Source: Adhaeribacter swui
GTDB lineage: Bacteria; Bacteroidota; Bacteroidia; Cytophagales; Hymenobacteraceae
NCBI RefSeq assembly: GCF_014217805.1
Contig: NZ_CP055156.1
Coordinates: 3,664,585 to 3,728,584 of the forward strand
Direction of reading: 5' to 3'
Length of the DNA: 64,000 nucleotides
Positions 56,793 to 64,000 of this stretch are shown in pieces (positions within the stretch are counted from its first letter, which is position 1; each line of letters begins with the position of its first letter). Position numbers and translations under genes: made by a program. Below the pieces are notes generated by a model. It did not search any database, was not told where the DNA came from, and saw nothing but the letters and a program-made list of their open reading frames with translations.

Positions 56793-57617
56793 ATGAAAAC
56801 CCTAACCACACCGGAGTATTCGCTGGATGATATTATTTTTGAAGGCCGCCACCAGGCTTACGGCGCTTATGCTTTAAGAAAAGCTTACCCGCAACATATA
56901 AAACGAGCTACCACCTACATGTTTGCGGCGGTAGGTATTATTTTAGCAGCTGCCCGCCTGGGCATTGCCTTTCAGCCTGAGTCGAAGATTAGTGAGCCTT
57001 TGGAAAGAAAAGTTATTATAACGGATGTTGTTTTGCCACAAACCAAAGAAAAGGTAGTGGAACAACCAACCACTAAACCTGTAACTAAGGTTGTGCCTTC
57101 TACTCCAACAAAACGGTTTGTTAATTTGCGCATTGTTCCGGACCAGGAGCCGGTAAAAGAGGCTACACCCAACCAAACCGATTTTACTGCGGCCGAGCCA
57201 GGCCTGGAAGATGCACTGGGTGATTCTAAGACCGAAATGCTGGTTCCGAGCGAGGCGGCTACCGGGGCTGAAGGCAGCTTAGCTGGCGACAATACCAACG
57301 AGGTACGCGAATTTGTAGAAAAAATGCCGGAGTTTCCGGGCGGAATGAAGCAGATGTATGATTATATCCGCCGCACTTTACGCTACCCCGCCGAAGCCCA
57401 GCGCTTAGGTTTGGAAGGTACCGTAGTAGTTACTTTCGTAGTGGGTAAAACCGGCGAAATTTCGGACATAAAGGTAATTAAAGATGTTGGCGGGGGAACC
57501 GCCAATGAAGCAATCCGGGTAATTCAGAGCATGAAACCTTGGCAACCGGGACGCCAGAACGGGCAACCGGTACCCGTCAGGTTTACTTTGCCGCTTCGTT
57601 TCTCACTGGCTTCTTAA
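56793..57617 (+). CDS. Energy transducer TonB
   Basis: A 274-residue TonB. The Bacteroidota N-terminal motif (YSLDDIIFEGRHQAYGAYAL) precedes a single membrane helix (about 48-64). A Pro/Thr/Glu linker spans the periplasm, and the C-terminal TonB domain (about 185-274) has FPGGMKQMYDYIRRTLRYP and MKPWQPGRQNGQPVPV. It couples inner-membrane energy to outer-membrane TonB-dependent receptors. The gene is divergent from the sigma/anti-sigma pair, whose anti-sigma protein carries a related C-terminal domain. Terminator follows. Confidence 0.94.
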   Translation: MKTLTTPEYSLDDIIFEGRHQAYGAYALRKAYPQHIKRATTYMFAAVGIILAAARLGIAFQPESKISEPLERKVIITDVVLPQTKEKVVEQPTTKPVTKVVPSTPTKRFVNLRIVPDQEPVKEATPNQTDFTAAEPGLEDALGDSKTEMLVPSEAATGAEGSLAGDNTNEVREFVEKMPEFPGGMKQMYDYIRRTLRYPAEAQRLGLEGTVVVTFVVGKTGEISDIKVIKDVGGGTANEAIRVIQSMKPWQPGRQNGQPVPVRFTLPLRFSLAS

Positions 57618-57649
57618 ACATTTGTAATTACGTTATTCTTTTTTCTAAT

Positions 57650-57682
57650 AAAAAAGCCTTACCATGTTGGTAAGGCTTTTTT
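57650..57682. terminator. Terminator after tonB, shared with the convergent stress-protein gene
   Basis: A perfect 15-bp stem (57650-57664 with 57668-57682), 3-nt loop, A run before and T run after. Confidence 0.9.
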
Positions 57683-57707
57683 GTGCAGGTATGAAAATTT
57701 TTAAAAA

Positions 57708-58439
57708 TTAGCGGTAAATGCTTTCGCCGTGACTGTTTCGCCATTCATTTTCCAGGAGTTGGGCATCTTCGTCATTACGCGGATGAACGCCCATCACAAT
57801 ACCACCTTCTTTTACGCCGGATTCATATTCTTTAGCTCGGTCTTCGGGAATGCCGGAACCTACTAAGGCGCCCAATAAACCACCGGTTAAACCACCCGCT
57901 CCCGCACCTGCCAGACCGGCTGCTAACGGGCCCGCTACTACTAAACCTAAGCCAGGTAAAGCAACCGAGGTACCAATGGCGGCTACCGCCCCTACAATTG
58001 CTCCTAATGTACCGCCAATGGCTGATCCGGCTCCGGCTCCTTCTAAAGCTTTGTCGCCTAAATCAGAATCCGGAGTATGATCCCCGAAATGTCTCTTGCG
58101 GGTTTCGTCCGACATTACTAAGTTTACATCGTCCCGGCTGTATCCGCGGCTTTGCAGCGAAGAATACGCCCTTTCGGCACTTTCCCGGTCCCGGAACATA
58201 CCCGTCATGATGCGACGGCTTCCATCGGAATTGGTGTGGCCAAAAGTAGAACCACTGGATGAACTGCCTACGTTAGAAGAACTACCTATAGTGGAACCGC
58301 TCATAGAAGAACCACTCATGTTATTAGAATTACCGGAAGTATTATAATCGGTATTGGAAGTGCTGAAAGGATTATTAGAATTATTAGGGTTATTAAAACC
58401 GCTACTATTCTGGTTCATGTTGCCTGTTGTGTTTTCCAT
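57708..58439 (-). CDS. General stress protein-like protein with glycine-zipper region
   Basis: A 243-residue protein. The first 75 residues are a low-complexity Asn/Ser/Gly tract. A short alpha/beta domain like the general-stress 17M/YflT domain follows (MTGMFRDRESAERAYSSLQS, then RDDVNLVMSDE). A long Gly/Ala hydrophobic stretch (about 130-200) may insert in a membrane as a glycine zipper. It closes with GGIVMGVHPRNDEDA. No signal peptide. Role in stress is inferred from the family. An imperfect inverted repeat lies just upstream (58472-58508). Confidence 0.8.
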   Translation of the reverse strand: MENTTGNMNQNSSGFNNPNNSNNPFSTSNTDYNTSGNSNNMSGSSMSGSTIGSSSNVGSSSSGSTFGHTNSDGSRRIMTGMFRDRESAERAYSSLQSRGYSRDDVNLVMSDETRKRHFGDHTPDSDLGDKALEGAGAGSAIGGTLGAIVGAVAAIGTSVALPGLGLVVAGPLAAGLAGAGAGGLTGGLLGALVGSGIPEDRAKEYESGVKEGGIVMGVHPRNDEDAQLLENEWRNSHGESIYR

Positions 58440-58787
58440 AGTTTAGTCACATTTAGAGTTTAGAACTATACTCAGGCAATCTGATTTATGTACTGCCAGA
58501 TAGCCTGAATTTGTTTATGGCTAAACGATTTGCAATTTAATAAGTTGCAATATTTACCTAAACTTAACACCACTGCAATCAGGCTAAATAGAATAGAAAA
58601 ATATAGGTAAACAAGGATGTGCTAATGTTGTTTAAATTATAATAAATTTTAGAATGGTTTATTGCGTTCAGCCCGGTAATAGGATGGTTTTAATTAAATA
58701 AAAATTAATTCGGCTAAGCTTTCTAGCTGCACCAGGTTGGGGCTTAACCGGAATTTATCTGGTATATAAAGCAAATTTTTAAAAATT
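58440..58787. other. Intergenic region between proline dehydrogenase and stress-protein genes
   Basis: 348 bp. It contains the repeats at 58472-58585 and two TTGCAAT words 15 bp apart (58530, 58545). No terminator for the proline dehydrogenase gene is clear. Confidence 0.45.
58472..58508. repeat. Inverted repeat TCAGGCAATCTG / CAGATAGCCTGA upstream of the stress-protein gene
   Basis: Two 12-bp arms (58472-58483 and 58497-58508) with one mismatch and a 13-bp spacer, 33-70 bp before the start codon on the minus strand. A further half-site TCAGGCT lies at 58579-58585. Operator or 5' leader hairpin. Confidence 0.5.
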
Positions 58788-59972
58788 TTACTTCACCGCT
58801 TTTCGCCGCTGCATTTCTTTTTTTATCAGGTTAAATTCGCGGCTGCTTTGGCCGGCAATGGCGGTATTTTCTTCGGCGCGGCGTAGTAAATACGGGATAA
58901 CGGCCTCTACCGGACCATAAGGTACATATTTGGCAACATTGTAACCCGCGTGGGCCAGATTGTACGATAAGTTGTCGCTCATGCCGTATAATTGAGCAAA
59001 GTAAATACGCTTATCATTGGGGGCAATGCCGTGTTTTGCCATCAAATCTACCAGCAGATAGGAACTTGCTTCGTTGTGCGTACCCGCGCAAATGGCAATC
59101 CGGTCCAGGTGCTCCACGCAAAAAGTTAAAGCTTCGTTAAATAAAGCATCGGAGGCTTCTTTGGTGGGGTTAATCGGATTTTCATAGCCTCTTTCTGCCG
59201 CCCGGCGGGCTTCTTTTTCCATATAAGCGCCCCGCACCAGTTTCGCTCCCAGGAAATAATTTTTTTCTACGGCGTTCTGGTAATCGCGCTGCAACACTTC
59301 CAGGCGGTCGTGGCGGTAGAGTTGGTAGGTATTGTATACAATAGCTTTTTCCTGGTTGTACTTGGCCATCATGTCGTAAGTCAGTGTATCAATTACTTCC
59401 TGAAACCAGCTTTCTTCGGCATCTACAAATATCGCAACGCCGTATTGGTGCGCGCGCTGGCACAAGGTTTCCATGCGGGCGCGGGCGCGGGCGTACGCTT
59501 TTTCTTCCTGCGGGCTCAGGGTTTGGCCCGCTTGTACTTTTTCTAAAATGCGGCTATCGGCAATCCCACTCACTTTAAAAACCGAAAAAGGAATGTGCTT
59601 GGATGTGTTGGCTTTTTCGATGGTAGCCAAGATTTCTTTGGTAGTACGATCGAAGCTGTTTTCGTCGTTTTCGCCTTCTACGGAATAGTCCAGGATGGTG
59701 CCGATATTGGCTTTTCCTAAACTCTGAATGGCCTGGTTGCACTCGAGTAAATTTTCGCCTCCGCAGAAATGCTGAAATATGGTGGGTTTAATTAAAAACT
59801 TTACGGGTAGCCCCCATTTAAACGCTTTTTGAACCAAGTTGCCGCCTTTTTTTACCAGAAAATTGTTGTTCATGGTAGCAAACAAAGTGTACATTTTCAA
59901 TAATTCGGCGTCAGATTTGGTGGCAAAGGCCACAGCGGTATCGTCAAATGAAAGCTTGCTTTCGGTTGTCAT
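58788..59972 (-). CDS. Proline dehydrogenase
   Basis: A 394-residue FAD-dependent monofunctional proline dehydrogenase, oxidising proline to pyrroline-5-carboxylate. Family marks are LDYSVEGENDENSFDRT, FVDAEESW, the substrate-binding GAKLVRGAYMEKEARRA, CAGTHNEASSYL, and the C-terminal YVPYGPVEAVIPYLLRRAEEN. The aldehyde dehydrogenase step (P5C dehydrogenase) is not encoded next to it, as is common in Bacteroidota. Length normal. Single gene. Confidence 0.93.
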   Translation of the reverse strand: MTTESKLSFDDTAVAFATKSDAELLKMYTLFATMNNNFLVKKGGNLVQKAFKWGLPVKFLIKPTIFQHFCGGENLLECNQAIQSLGKANIGTILDYSVEGENDENSFDRTTKEILATIEKANTSKHIPFSVFKVSGIADSRILEKVQAGQTLSPQEEKAYARARARMETLCQRAHQYGVAIFVDAEESWFQEVIDTLTYDMMAKYNQEKAIVYNTYQLYRHDRLEVLQRDYQNAVEKNYFLGAKLVRGAYMEKEARRAAERGYENPINPTKEASDALFNEALTFCVEHLDRIAICAGTHNEASSYLLVDLMAKHGIAPNDKRIYFAQLYGMSDNLSYNLAHAGYNVAKYVPYGPVEAVIPYLLRRAEENTAIAGQSSREFNLIKKEMQRRKAVK

Positions 59973-60242
59973 GCAAAATAAGTTAAAGTATCTGGGTTTT
60001 AGTCCCCGGTTTCGGTTTACAAATTTAGTTTAATGATCGGGTGGGGCTTCTGTTTTCTTAACTGGTAATTACTTAAAAAAGTTAAGTGCTTTGGTATTAG
60101 TAGTTTTAAAATGCAGGTTCAGGTTAGGTTCTTTCAATAGAAATCAGGTAAACTGCTTTCTGTATAAAGTTTTACTTTATAACGCCGTAAAGGTTAAATT
60201 TAATACCTATTTTTAGGCCGTTAATTTTAGAAGATTATTGTT

Positions 60243-61280
60243 TTGTCAGAAAATATACACATCGGCTTAGATGCCCCCGAGCAAATACAAGAATTTTTAA
60301 AAAATCGCGCCTTCGATAAAGTAGCGGTATTGGTGGATGAAAACACCCAGGCAAATTGTTACAATTTATTGCGGCCGTACCTGCCCGAGCATACGCTTAT
60401 TACCATAAAAAGTGGGGAGGAAAATAAAACCCTGGCTACCTGCGAGCAGGTGTGGCAAAAGTTAACCGATATGCAGGCAAGTCGTTGGTCGGTGTTGGTA
60501 AACGTGGGTGGGGGCGTTATTGGCGATTTAGGCGGATTTTGCGCTGGCGTTTTTAAACGCGGTATTTACTTTGTGCAAGTGCCTACCACTTTACTGTCGC
60601 AGGTTGATGCCAGCGTGGGCGGCAAAACCGGCGTGGATTTTAACGGTTTAAAGAACCATCTAGGCGTTTTTCAGGAGCCATTAAAGGTATTTATTTACCC
60701 GGAATTTTTAAAAACTTTGTCGAGCCGGGAAGTAAAATCGGGTTACGCCGAAATAATTAAACATTGGCTCATTGCGGATGCGGCCTCGTTTGAAGAACAG
60801 CGCTACATTGGCTTAATGACCGAGAACTGGACCAAATTAATCACCGATTCGGTGGCCGTAAAAGCCCGGGTAGTTGCCGCCGATCCCAAAGAAAACGGTC
60901 TGCGCAAAATTTTAAATTTTGGTCACACCATTGGCCACGCGCTGGAAACATATTTATTAAATCAACCCGGTCGCAGGTTGCTTCACGGCGAAGCCATTGC
61001 GGTGGGTATGCTCTGCGAAAGTTACTTATCAGTGCAGAAAGGCTTGTTATCTCAAGCTGATCTTTCTAAAATAGAAACGTTCCTTTTCTCGGTTTACGAA
61101 AAAGTTACTGTTGAGCCAAATGAATACGCGGCCATTGCCCGCTTAGCTTTACAGGATAAAAAAAATACGGGTTCTACTATTAATTGTACTTTACTGGCCC
61201 AGATCGGCGAAGCGGTTTATGACCAACCCATTACTTTAGCCGAAATAGAACTTGCTTTAAAATATTACCATTCTTTATGA
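60243..61280 (+). CDS. aroB: 3-dehydroquinate synthase
   Basis: A 345-residue enzyme of the shikimate pathway that makes 3-dehydroquinate from DAHP with NAD and zinc. I use the TTG start at 60243. Conserved NVGGGVIGDLGGFCAGVF, QVDASVGGKTGVD, KHWLIADAASFEE (the Lys-His region) and the zinc-binding NFGHTIGHALE and HGEAIAVGM are all present. The stop overlaps the aroA start by four bases (ATGA), so the two are translationally coupled. Confidence 0.95.
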   Translation: MSENIHIGLDAPEQIQEFLKNRAFDKVAVLVDENTQANCYNLLRPYLPEHTLITIKSGEENKTLATCEQVWQKLTDMQASRWSVLVNVGGGVIGDLGGFCAGVFKRGIYFVQVPTTLLSQVDASVGGKTGVDFNGLKNHLGVFQEPLKVFIYPEFLKTLSSREVKSGYAEIIKHWLIADAASFEEQRYIGLMTENWTKLITDSVAVKARVVAADPKENGLRKILNFGHTIGHALETYLLNQPGRRLLHGEAIAVGMLCESYLSVQKGLLSQADLSKIETFLFSVYEKVTVEPNEYAAIARLALQDKKNTGSTINCTLLAQIGEAVYDQPITLAEIELALKYYHSL

Positions 61281-62518
61281 TTTCTTCTGCTATTACTCTT
61301 TCTCACCCTACTGGAATTTTACGGGGCACGGTGTTGTTGCCTGCTTCTAAAAGCGAAAGTAACCGGGCCCAGATTATAAATGCATTATCCGGCGCTACTT
61401 CCACGCTCGACAATTTATCTGAAGCAAACGACACCAAGGTAATCACTAACTTGCTGCAATCGACGGCCGATGAGCTAAACGCCGAGGATGCAGGTACCGT
61501 AATGCGTTTTATGACGGCTTACCTGGCGGTAACCAACCAGCACAAAGTAATTACCGGCACGCCCCGCATGTTGCAGCGGCCCATCGGGATTTTGGTGGAG
61601 GCACTGCGGCAGTTAGGTGCTCAAATTGATTACCTGGGACAAGAAGGTTATCCTCCTTTGCAATTTAAAGGCATCGACCGGACCAAAGAATACCCTGCCA
61701 CCCTGCAAGTTCGCGGCGATATCAGCAGCCAGTATATATCGGCTTTACTTATGGTGGCGCCTTTGTTTCCGCAAGGCTTAACCATTGAACTCCAAGGAAA
61801 AGTGGGTTCGCGGCCTTACATCCAAATGACTTTGTCTTTAATGAAACATTTTGGGGTAGAAGGTACTTTTGCCGGCACCACTATTACTGTACCGCCACAA
61901 AAATACCAATCCAATCAGTATACCATTGAATCGGACTGGTCGGGCGCCAGTTACTGGTACAGTATGGTTGCGCTTGCTAAAGAAGCTACCGTGGAACTGA
62001 AAGGATTGCGTTCCACCTCATTTCAGGGGGATAGTGTTATTGCTACCATTATGGAGCATTTAGGGGTGCGCACTACCTATGTTGCTGACGAAGTTGTGCT
62101 TACCAAAACCGATACCGCCGAAATTTTTAGCTTTGATTTTACCGATTGCCCAGATCTGGCGCAAACGGTAGCGGTAGTAGCGGCGGTTAAAAACGTAGCC
62201 GTAGAAATGACCGGCTTAGAAAGCTTACGGATTAAAGAAACCGACCGAATTGCCGCTTTGCAGCAAGAACTTCAAAAAATTGGCGGCGACCTGGAAGATT
62301 TAGGCGAAGGTTTATTTCGGGTAAAACCAGCTACTTCAATTACCAACAACCCTGTTTTTCATACTTACGAAGATCACCGCATGGCTATGGCTTTGGCGCC
62401 AGTAGCCTTGTTAACGCCCATTACCATAGATGAACCCGCGGTAGTTAAAAAATCGTATCCCCGGTTTTGGCAGGATTTAGAGCAACTCGGCTTTGCGATT
62501 ACGCCAGAAGAGAAATAA
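61277..62518 (+). CDS. aroA: 3-phosphoshikimate 1-carboxyvinyltransferase (EPSP synthase)
   Basis: A 413-residue EPSP synthase joining shikimate 3-phosphate with PEP. Visible motifs are the N-terminal LPASKSESNRAQIINAL (substrate-binding Lys and Ser), NAEDAGTVMRFMTAYLAV, QVRGDISSQYISALLM, LRIKETDRIAAL and the C-terminal YEDHRMAMALAP. Slightly shorter than the E. coli enzyme, as common in Bacteroidota. Second gene of the aroB-aroA unit; a terminator follows. Confidence 0.95.
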   Translation: MISSAITLSHPTGILRGTVLLPASKSESNRAQIINALSGATSTLDNLSEANDTKVITNLLQSTADELNAEDAGTVMRFMTAYLAVTNQHKVITGTPRMLQRPIGILVEALRQLGAQIDYLGQEGYPPLQFKGIDRTKEYPATLQVRGDISSQYISALLMVAPLFPQGLTIELQGKVGSRPYIQMTLSLMKHFGVEGTFAGTTITVPPQKYQSNQYTIESDWSGASYWYSMVALAKEATVELKGLRSTSFQGDSVIATIMEHLGVRTTYVADEVVLTKTDTAEIFSFDFTDCPDLAQTVAVVAAVKNVAVEMTGLESLRIKETDRIAALQQELQKIGGDLEDLGEGLFRVKPATSITNNPVFHTYEDHRMAMALAPVALLTPITIDEPAVVKKSYPRFWQDLEQLGFAITPEEK

Positions 62519-62581
62519 GGTCACTGAGAAATTTAAATTTTTAAAAATTTTAAATTTTAGAATCTATAATTTATCATCAGA

Positions 62582-62612
62582 AAGTCCTCTGGCGCACCGG
62601 AGGGCTTTTTTT
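62582..62612 (+). terminator. Terminator of the aroB-aroA unit
   Basis: An 11-bp stem (62582-62592 with 62597-62607) with two wobble pairs, then a seven-base T run. Confidence 0.82.
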
Positions 62613-62724
62613 GTTTATTATCCGGAAGTATCTCACAAAAAAGGGCTTTGCTGGAATAGGGAAAATTTAAAAATTTAGGTGAAACGGAAAGCTTTAAAAT
62701 GAACCAGCCCGGTGCTTGCCTTGA

Positions 62725-63513
62725 TTAGAGCGCTGATGTTATTGCTTTTCGTAATTCTTGAAAATAAGCCCCGGCATATTGCAACCGGCTGCCGTACCAC
62801 GAAAACATTTCGCCGTCTACTAATTTAATCAAAGCATTCGGGCATAAATTTTTTAATTCTGGCAGGTGTTTTTCTTTAAATGGATAAGGCTCCGACGAAA
62901 GAAGTATAACCGCCGGCTGAGCTGCTTGCAATTGTTCCGGGGTAATTTCCGGGTAGCGATTGTAATCGGCAAAAACATTAGCAAAACCGCTCAAGTCCAG
63001 CATTTGATGAATAAATGTATCCTGACCCACGCTCATAAATGGTTCTCGCCAAATAAAATAAGCAGCCGGAATTTTATCCGGATAATTTAAGTCTTGGAAA
63101 CCAGTAAGAATTTGGTGAATAATTTTTTGCGCTGGTTTAAAAGTATTTGTAATAACCCCAATTTGCCGGATCATTTCGGTTGCTTCAACTAAATTAGAAA
63201 TATCGCTCATCCAAACCGTATAATTTTCTTTAAGTTGCAGGATGCCGACCTGGTAATTTTCTTCTTTATTTCCGATAATCATATCAGGTTTTAAAGCGGC
63301 TATTTCCTCGAAGTTAAAATTTTTGGTACCACCGATTTTAGGTTTATTTTTAATTTGTTCCGCCGGGTGAATGCAGAACTTTGTTATTCCGGCTACTCGA
63401 TCTTCTAAACCTAAATCAAACAACAGTTCGGTTTGCGAGGGTACTAAAGAAATAATGCGTTTGGGTTGCTCTGGTATTTCAACCTGGAAGCCCATCTGAT
63501 CCGTAACCAGCAT
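62725..63513 (-). CDS. BtuF-like periplasmic-binding-fold protein (metal or cobalamin receptor)
   Basis: About 262 residues, ATG at 63513 preferred over the TTG one codon earlier. It has the helical-backbone metal-receptor fold of BtuF/FhuD: QPKRIISLVPSQTELLFDLG, IAALKPDMIIG, and a C-terminal WYGSRLQYAGAYFQEL. No signal peptide is apparent, unlike most members, so it may be cytoplasmic or the start may be missing. No transporter genes are adjacent. It may bind cobalamin-type ligands; substrate uncertain. Confidence 0.85.
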   Translation of the reverse strand: MLVTDQMGFQVEIPEQPKRIISLVPSQTELLFDLGLEDRVAGITKFCIHPAEQIKNKPKIGGTKNFNFEEIAALKPDMIIGNKEENYQVGILQLKENYTVWMSDISNLVEATEMIRQIGVITNTFKPAQKIIHQILTGFQDLNYPDKIPAAYFIWREPFMSVGQDTFIHQMLDLSGFANVFADYNRYPEITPEQLQAAQPAVILLSSEPYPFKEKHLPELKNLCPNALIKLVDGEMFSWYGSRLQYAGAYFQELRKAITSAL

Positions 63514-63538
63514 CAATTTTTAAAATTTTAAAATAAAA

Positions 63539-63567
63539 CACCTCACCAGTTTAAAACCAGTGAGGTG
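63539..63567 (-). terminator. Hairpin after the M42 peptidase gene
   Basis: An 8-bp stem CACCTCAC / GTGAGGTG (63539-63546 with 63560-63567) with a 13-nt loop. A T-rich run follows on the minus strand. Confidence 0.6.
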
Positions 63568-63608
63568 CAAAAAATAATGTAGCTATTTTATTTGCAAATA
63601 ATCTGTTT

Positions 63609-64000
63609 CTAAGACAAATACCGGAAGTCGTGGCCGGATGGTAACTGAATTAAAAATTCGTACATCAGCTTCGATACATTTTCCACGTCTTCCAGGTGCA
63701 CGGTTTCTACAGTGGTGTGCATGTATTTTAATGGCAGAGATACTAAGGCCGATGCTACTCCTTCGTTGGAATAGGCAAAAGCATCGGTATCGGTACCGGT
63801 GCTCCGGGAAGCGGCTGCCCGCTGAAAAGGCGTTTCGGTTTTTTGCGCTACTTCAATTAACATATCCCGCAGGTTATTTTGCACCGCCGGGCCATAGGTA
63901 ATTACCGGGCCTTTGCCGCAATGAATATCACCGCTTACTTTTTTCTCGTACATCGGCGACTGGGTGTCGTGGGTTACGTCGGTAATCAGGGCTACGTGGG
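63609..64000 (-). CDS. M42-family metallopeptidase, C-terminal part (5' end outside window)
   Basis: The frame stays open to the window edge, so the true start lies beyond 64000. The ATG at 63953 is internal: codons before it read ALITDVTHDTQSPMYEKK, the family's metal-binding VTHDT region. About 130 residues are visible, including the next conserved segment GTDTDAFAYSNEGVASALVS and HTTVETVHLEDVENVSKLMY. M42 aminopeptidases carry two metal ions and cleave N-terminal residues. Cytoplasmic and typically tetrahedral. Confidence 0.9.
   Translation of the reverse strand, partial: HVALITDVTHDTQSPMYEKKVSGDIHCGKGPVITYGPAVQNNLRDMLIEVAQKTETPFQRAAASRSTGTDTDAFAYSNEGVASALVSLPLKYMHTTVETVHLEDVENVSKLMYEFLIQLPSGHDFRYLS

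Overview
The window looks like a chromosomal segment of a Bacteroidota bacterium, most likely order Cytophagales and close to Hymenobacteraceae such as Adhaeribacter. That placement is an inference. It rests on three giant or large secreted proteins with type IX secretion (T9SS) C-terminal sorting domains, TonB and SCO families of the Bacteroidota type, Bacteroidota-style -7 elements (TAnnTTTG), little use of Shine-Dalgarno sites, and a moderately AT-rich composition. I see no rRNA, tRNA, CRISPR array, prophage or insertion sequence.

Region 1 (1-4.8 kb): the 3' end of a Cys-rich small protein gene, then a tight six-gene operon. It encodes an MbnP-like lipoprotein, an MbnH-like di-heme peroxidase, an outer-membrane protein, a small coiled-coil lipoprotein, a SCO copper chaperone and a cytochrome c. 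This looks like a periplasmic copper/redox module. Region 2 (5-11.8 kb): a small secreted protein, then a D-xylose locus on the minus strand (SSS symporter, xylose isomerase, xylulokinase). A divergent Nudix-winged-helix regulator with a degenerate Nudix box faces it, and a perfect inverted repeat lies in the shared promoter region. Region 3 (12.1-16.6 kb): an OmpR-type two-component system, a SulP anion transporter and a beta-carbonic anhydrase. Four TTAAT boxes at exactly 11-bp spacing sit just upstream of a -7 element in front of the transporter, which suggests the response regulator controls a bicarbonate-handling operon.

Region 4 (16.7-25.7 kb): mixed genes, namely an Asn/Gln-rich disordered protein, a small lipoprotein, topoisomerase III, a metallophosphoesterase lipoprotein with a barrel-like partner, a DUF2905 membrane protein, a DUF885 lipoprotein and a YdcF-type protein. 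Region 5 (26.1-52.4 kb): a surface-protein region. It holds a 633-aa CBM6-like T9SS protein, a 5,454-aa multidomain protein (cadherin/Ig, malectin, BACON-like, beta-propeller, SprB and DUF4114-like modules) and a 1,863-aa protein with a related propeller, Kelch repeats, malectin and PKD. A semialdehyde dehydrogenase gene lies between the first two. The giant gene contains a 765-bp tandem duplication that is almost perfect at the DNA level, so it has very recently expanded or is being homogenised.

Region 6 (52.9-64 kb): mostly housekeeping. It has a C-terminal processing protease, an ECF sigma/anti-sigma pair in which the anti-sigma protein carries a TonB-like C-terminal domain, a divergent TonB gene, a stress-type glycine-zipper protein, proline dehydrogenase, aroB-aroA, a BtuF-like binding protein and the 3' end of an M42 peptidase gene. 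Several strong hairpin terminators separate the units. An AT-rich word of the form AATTTTTAAAAATTT recurs directly after many stop codons.
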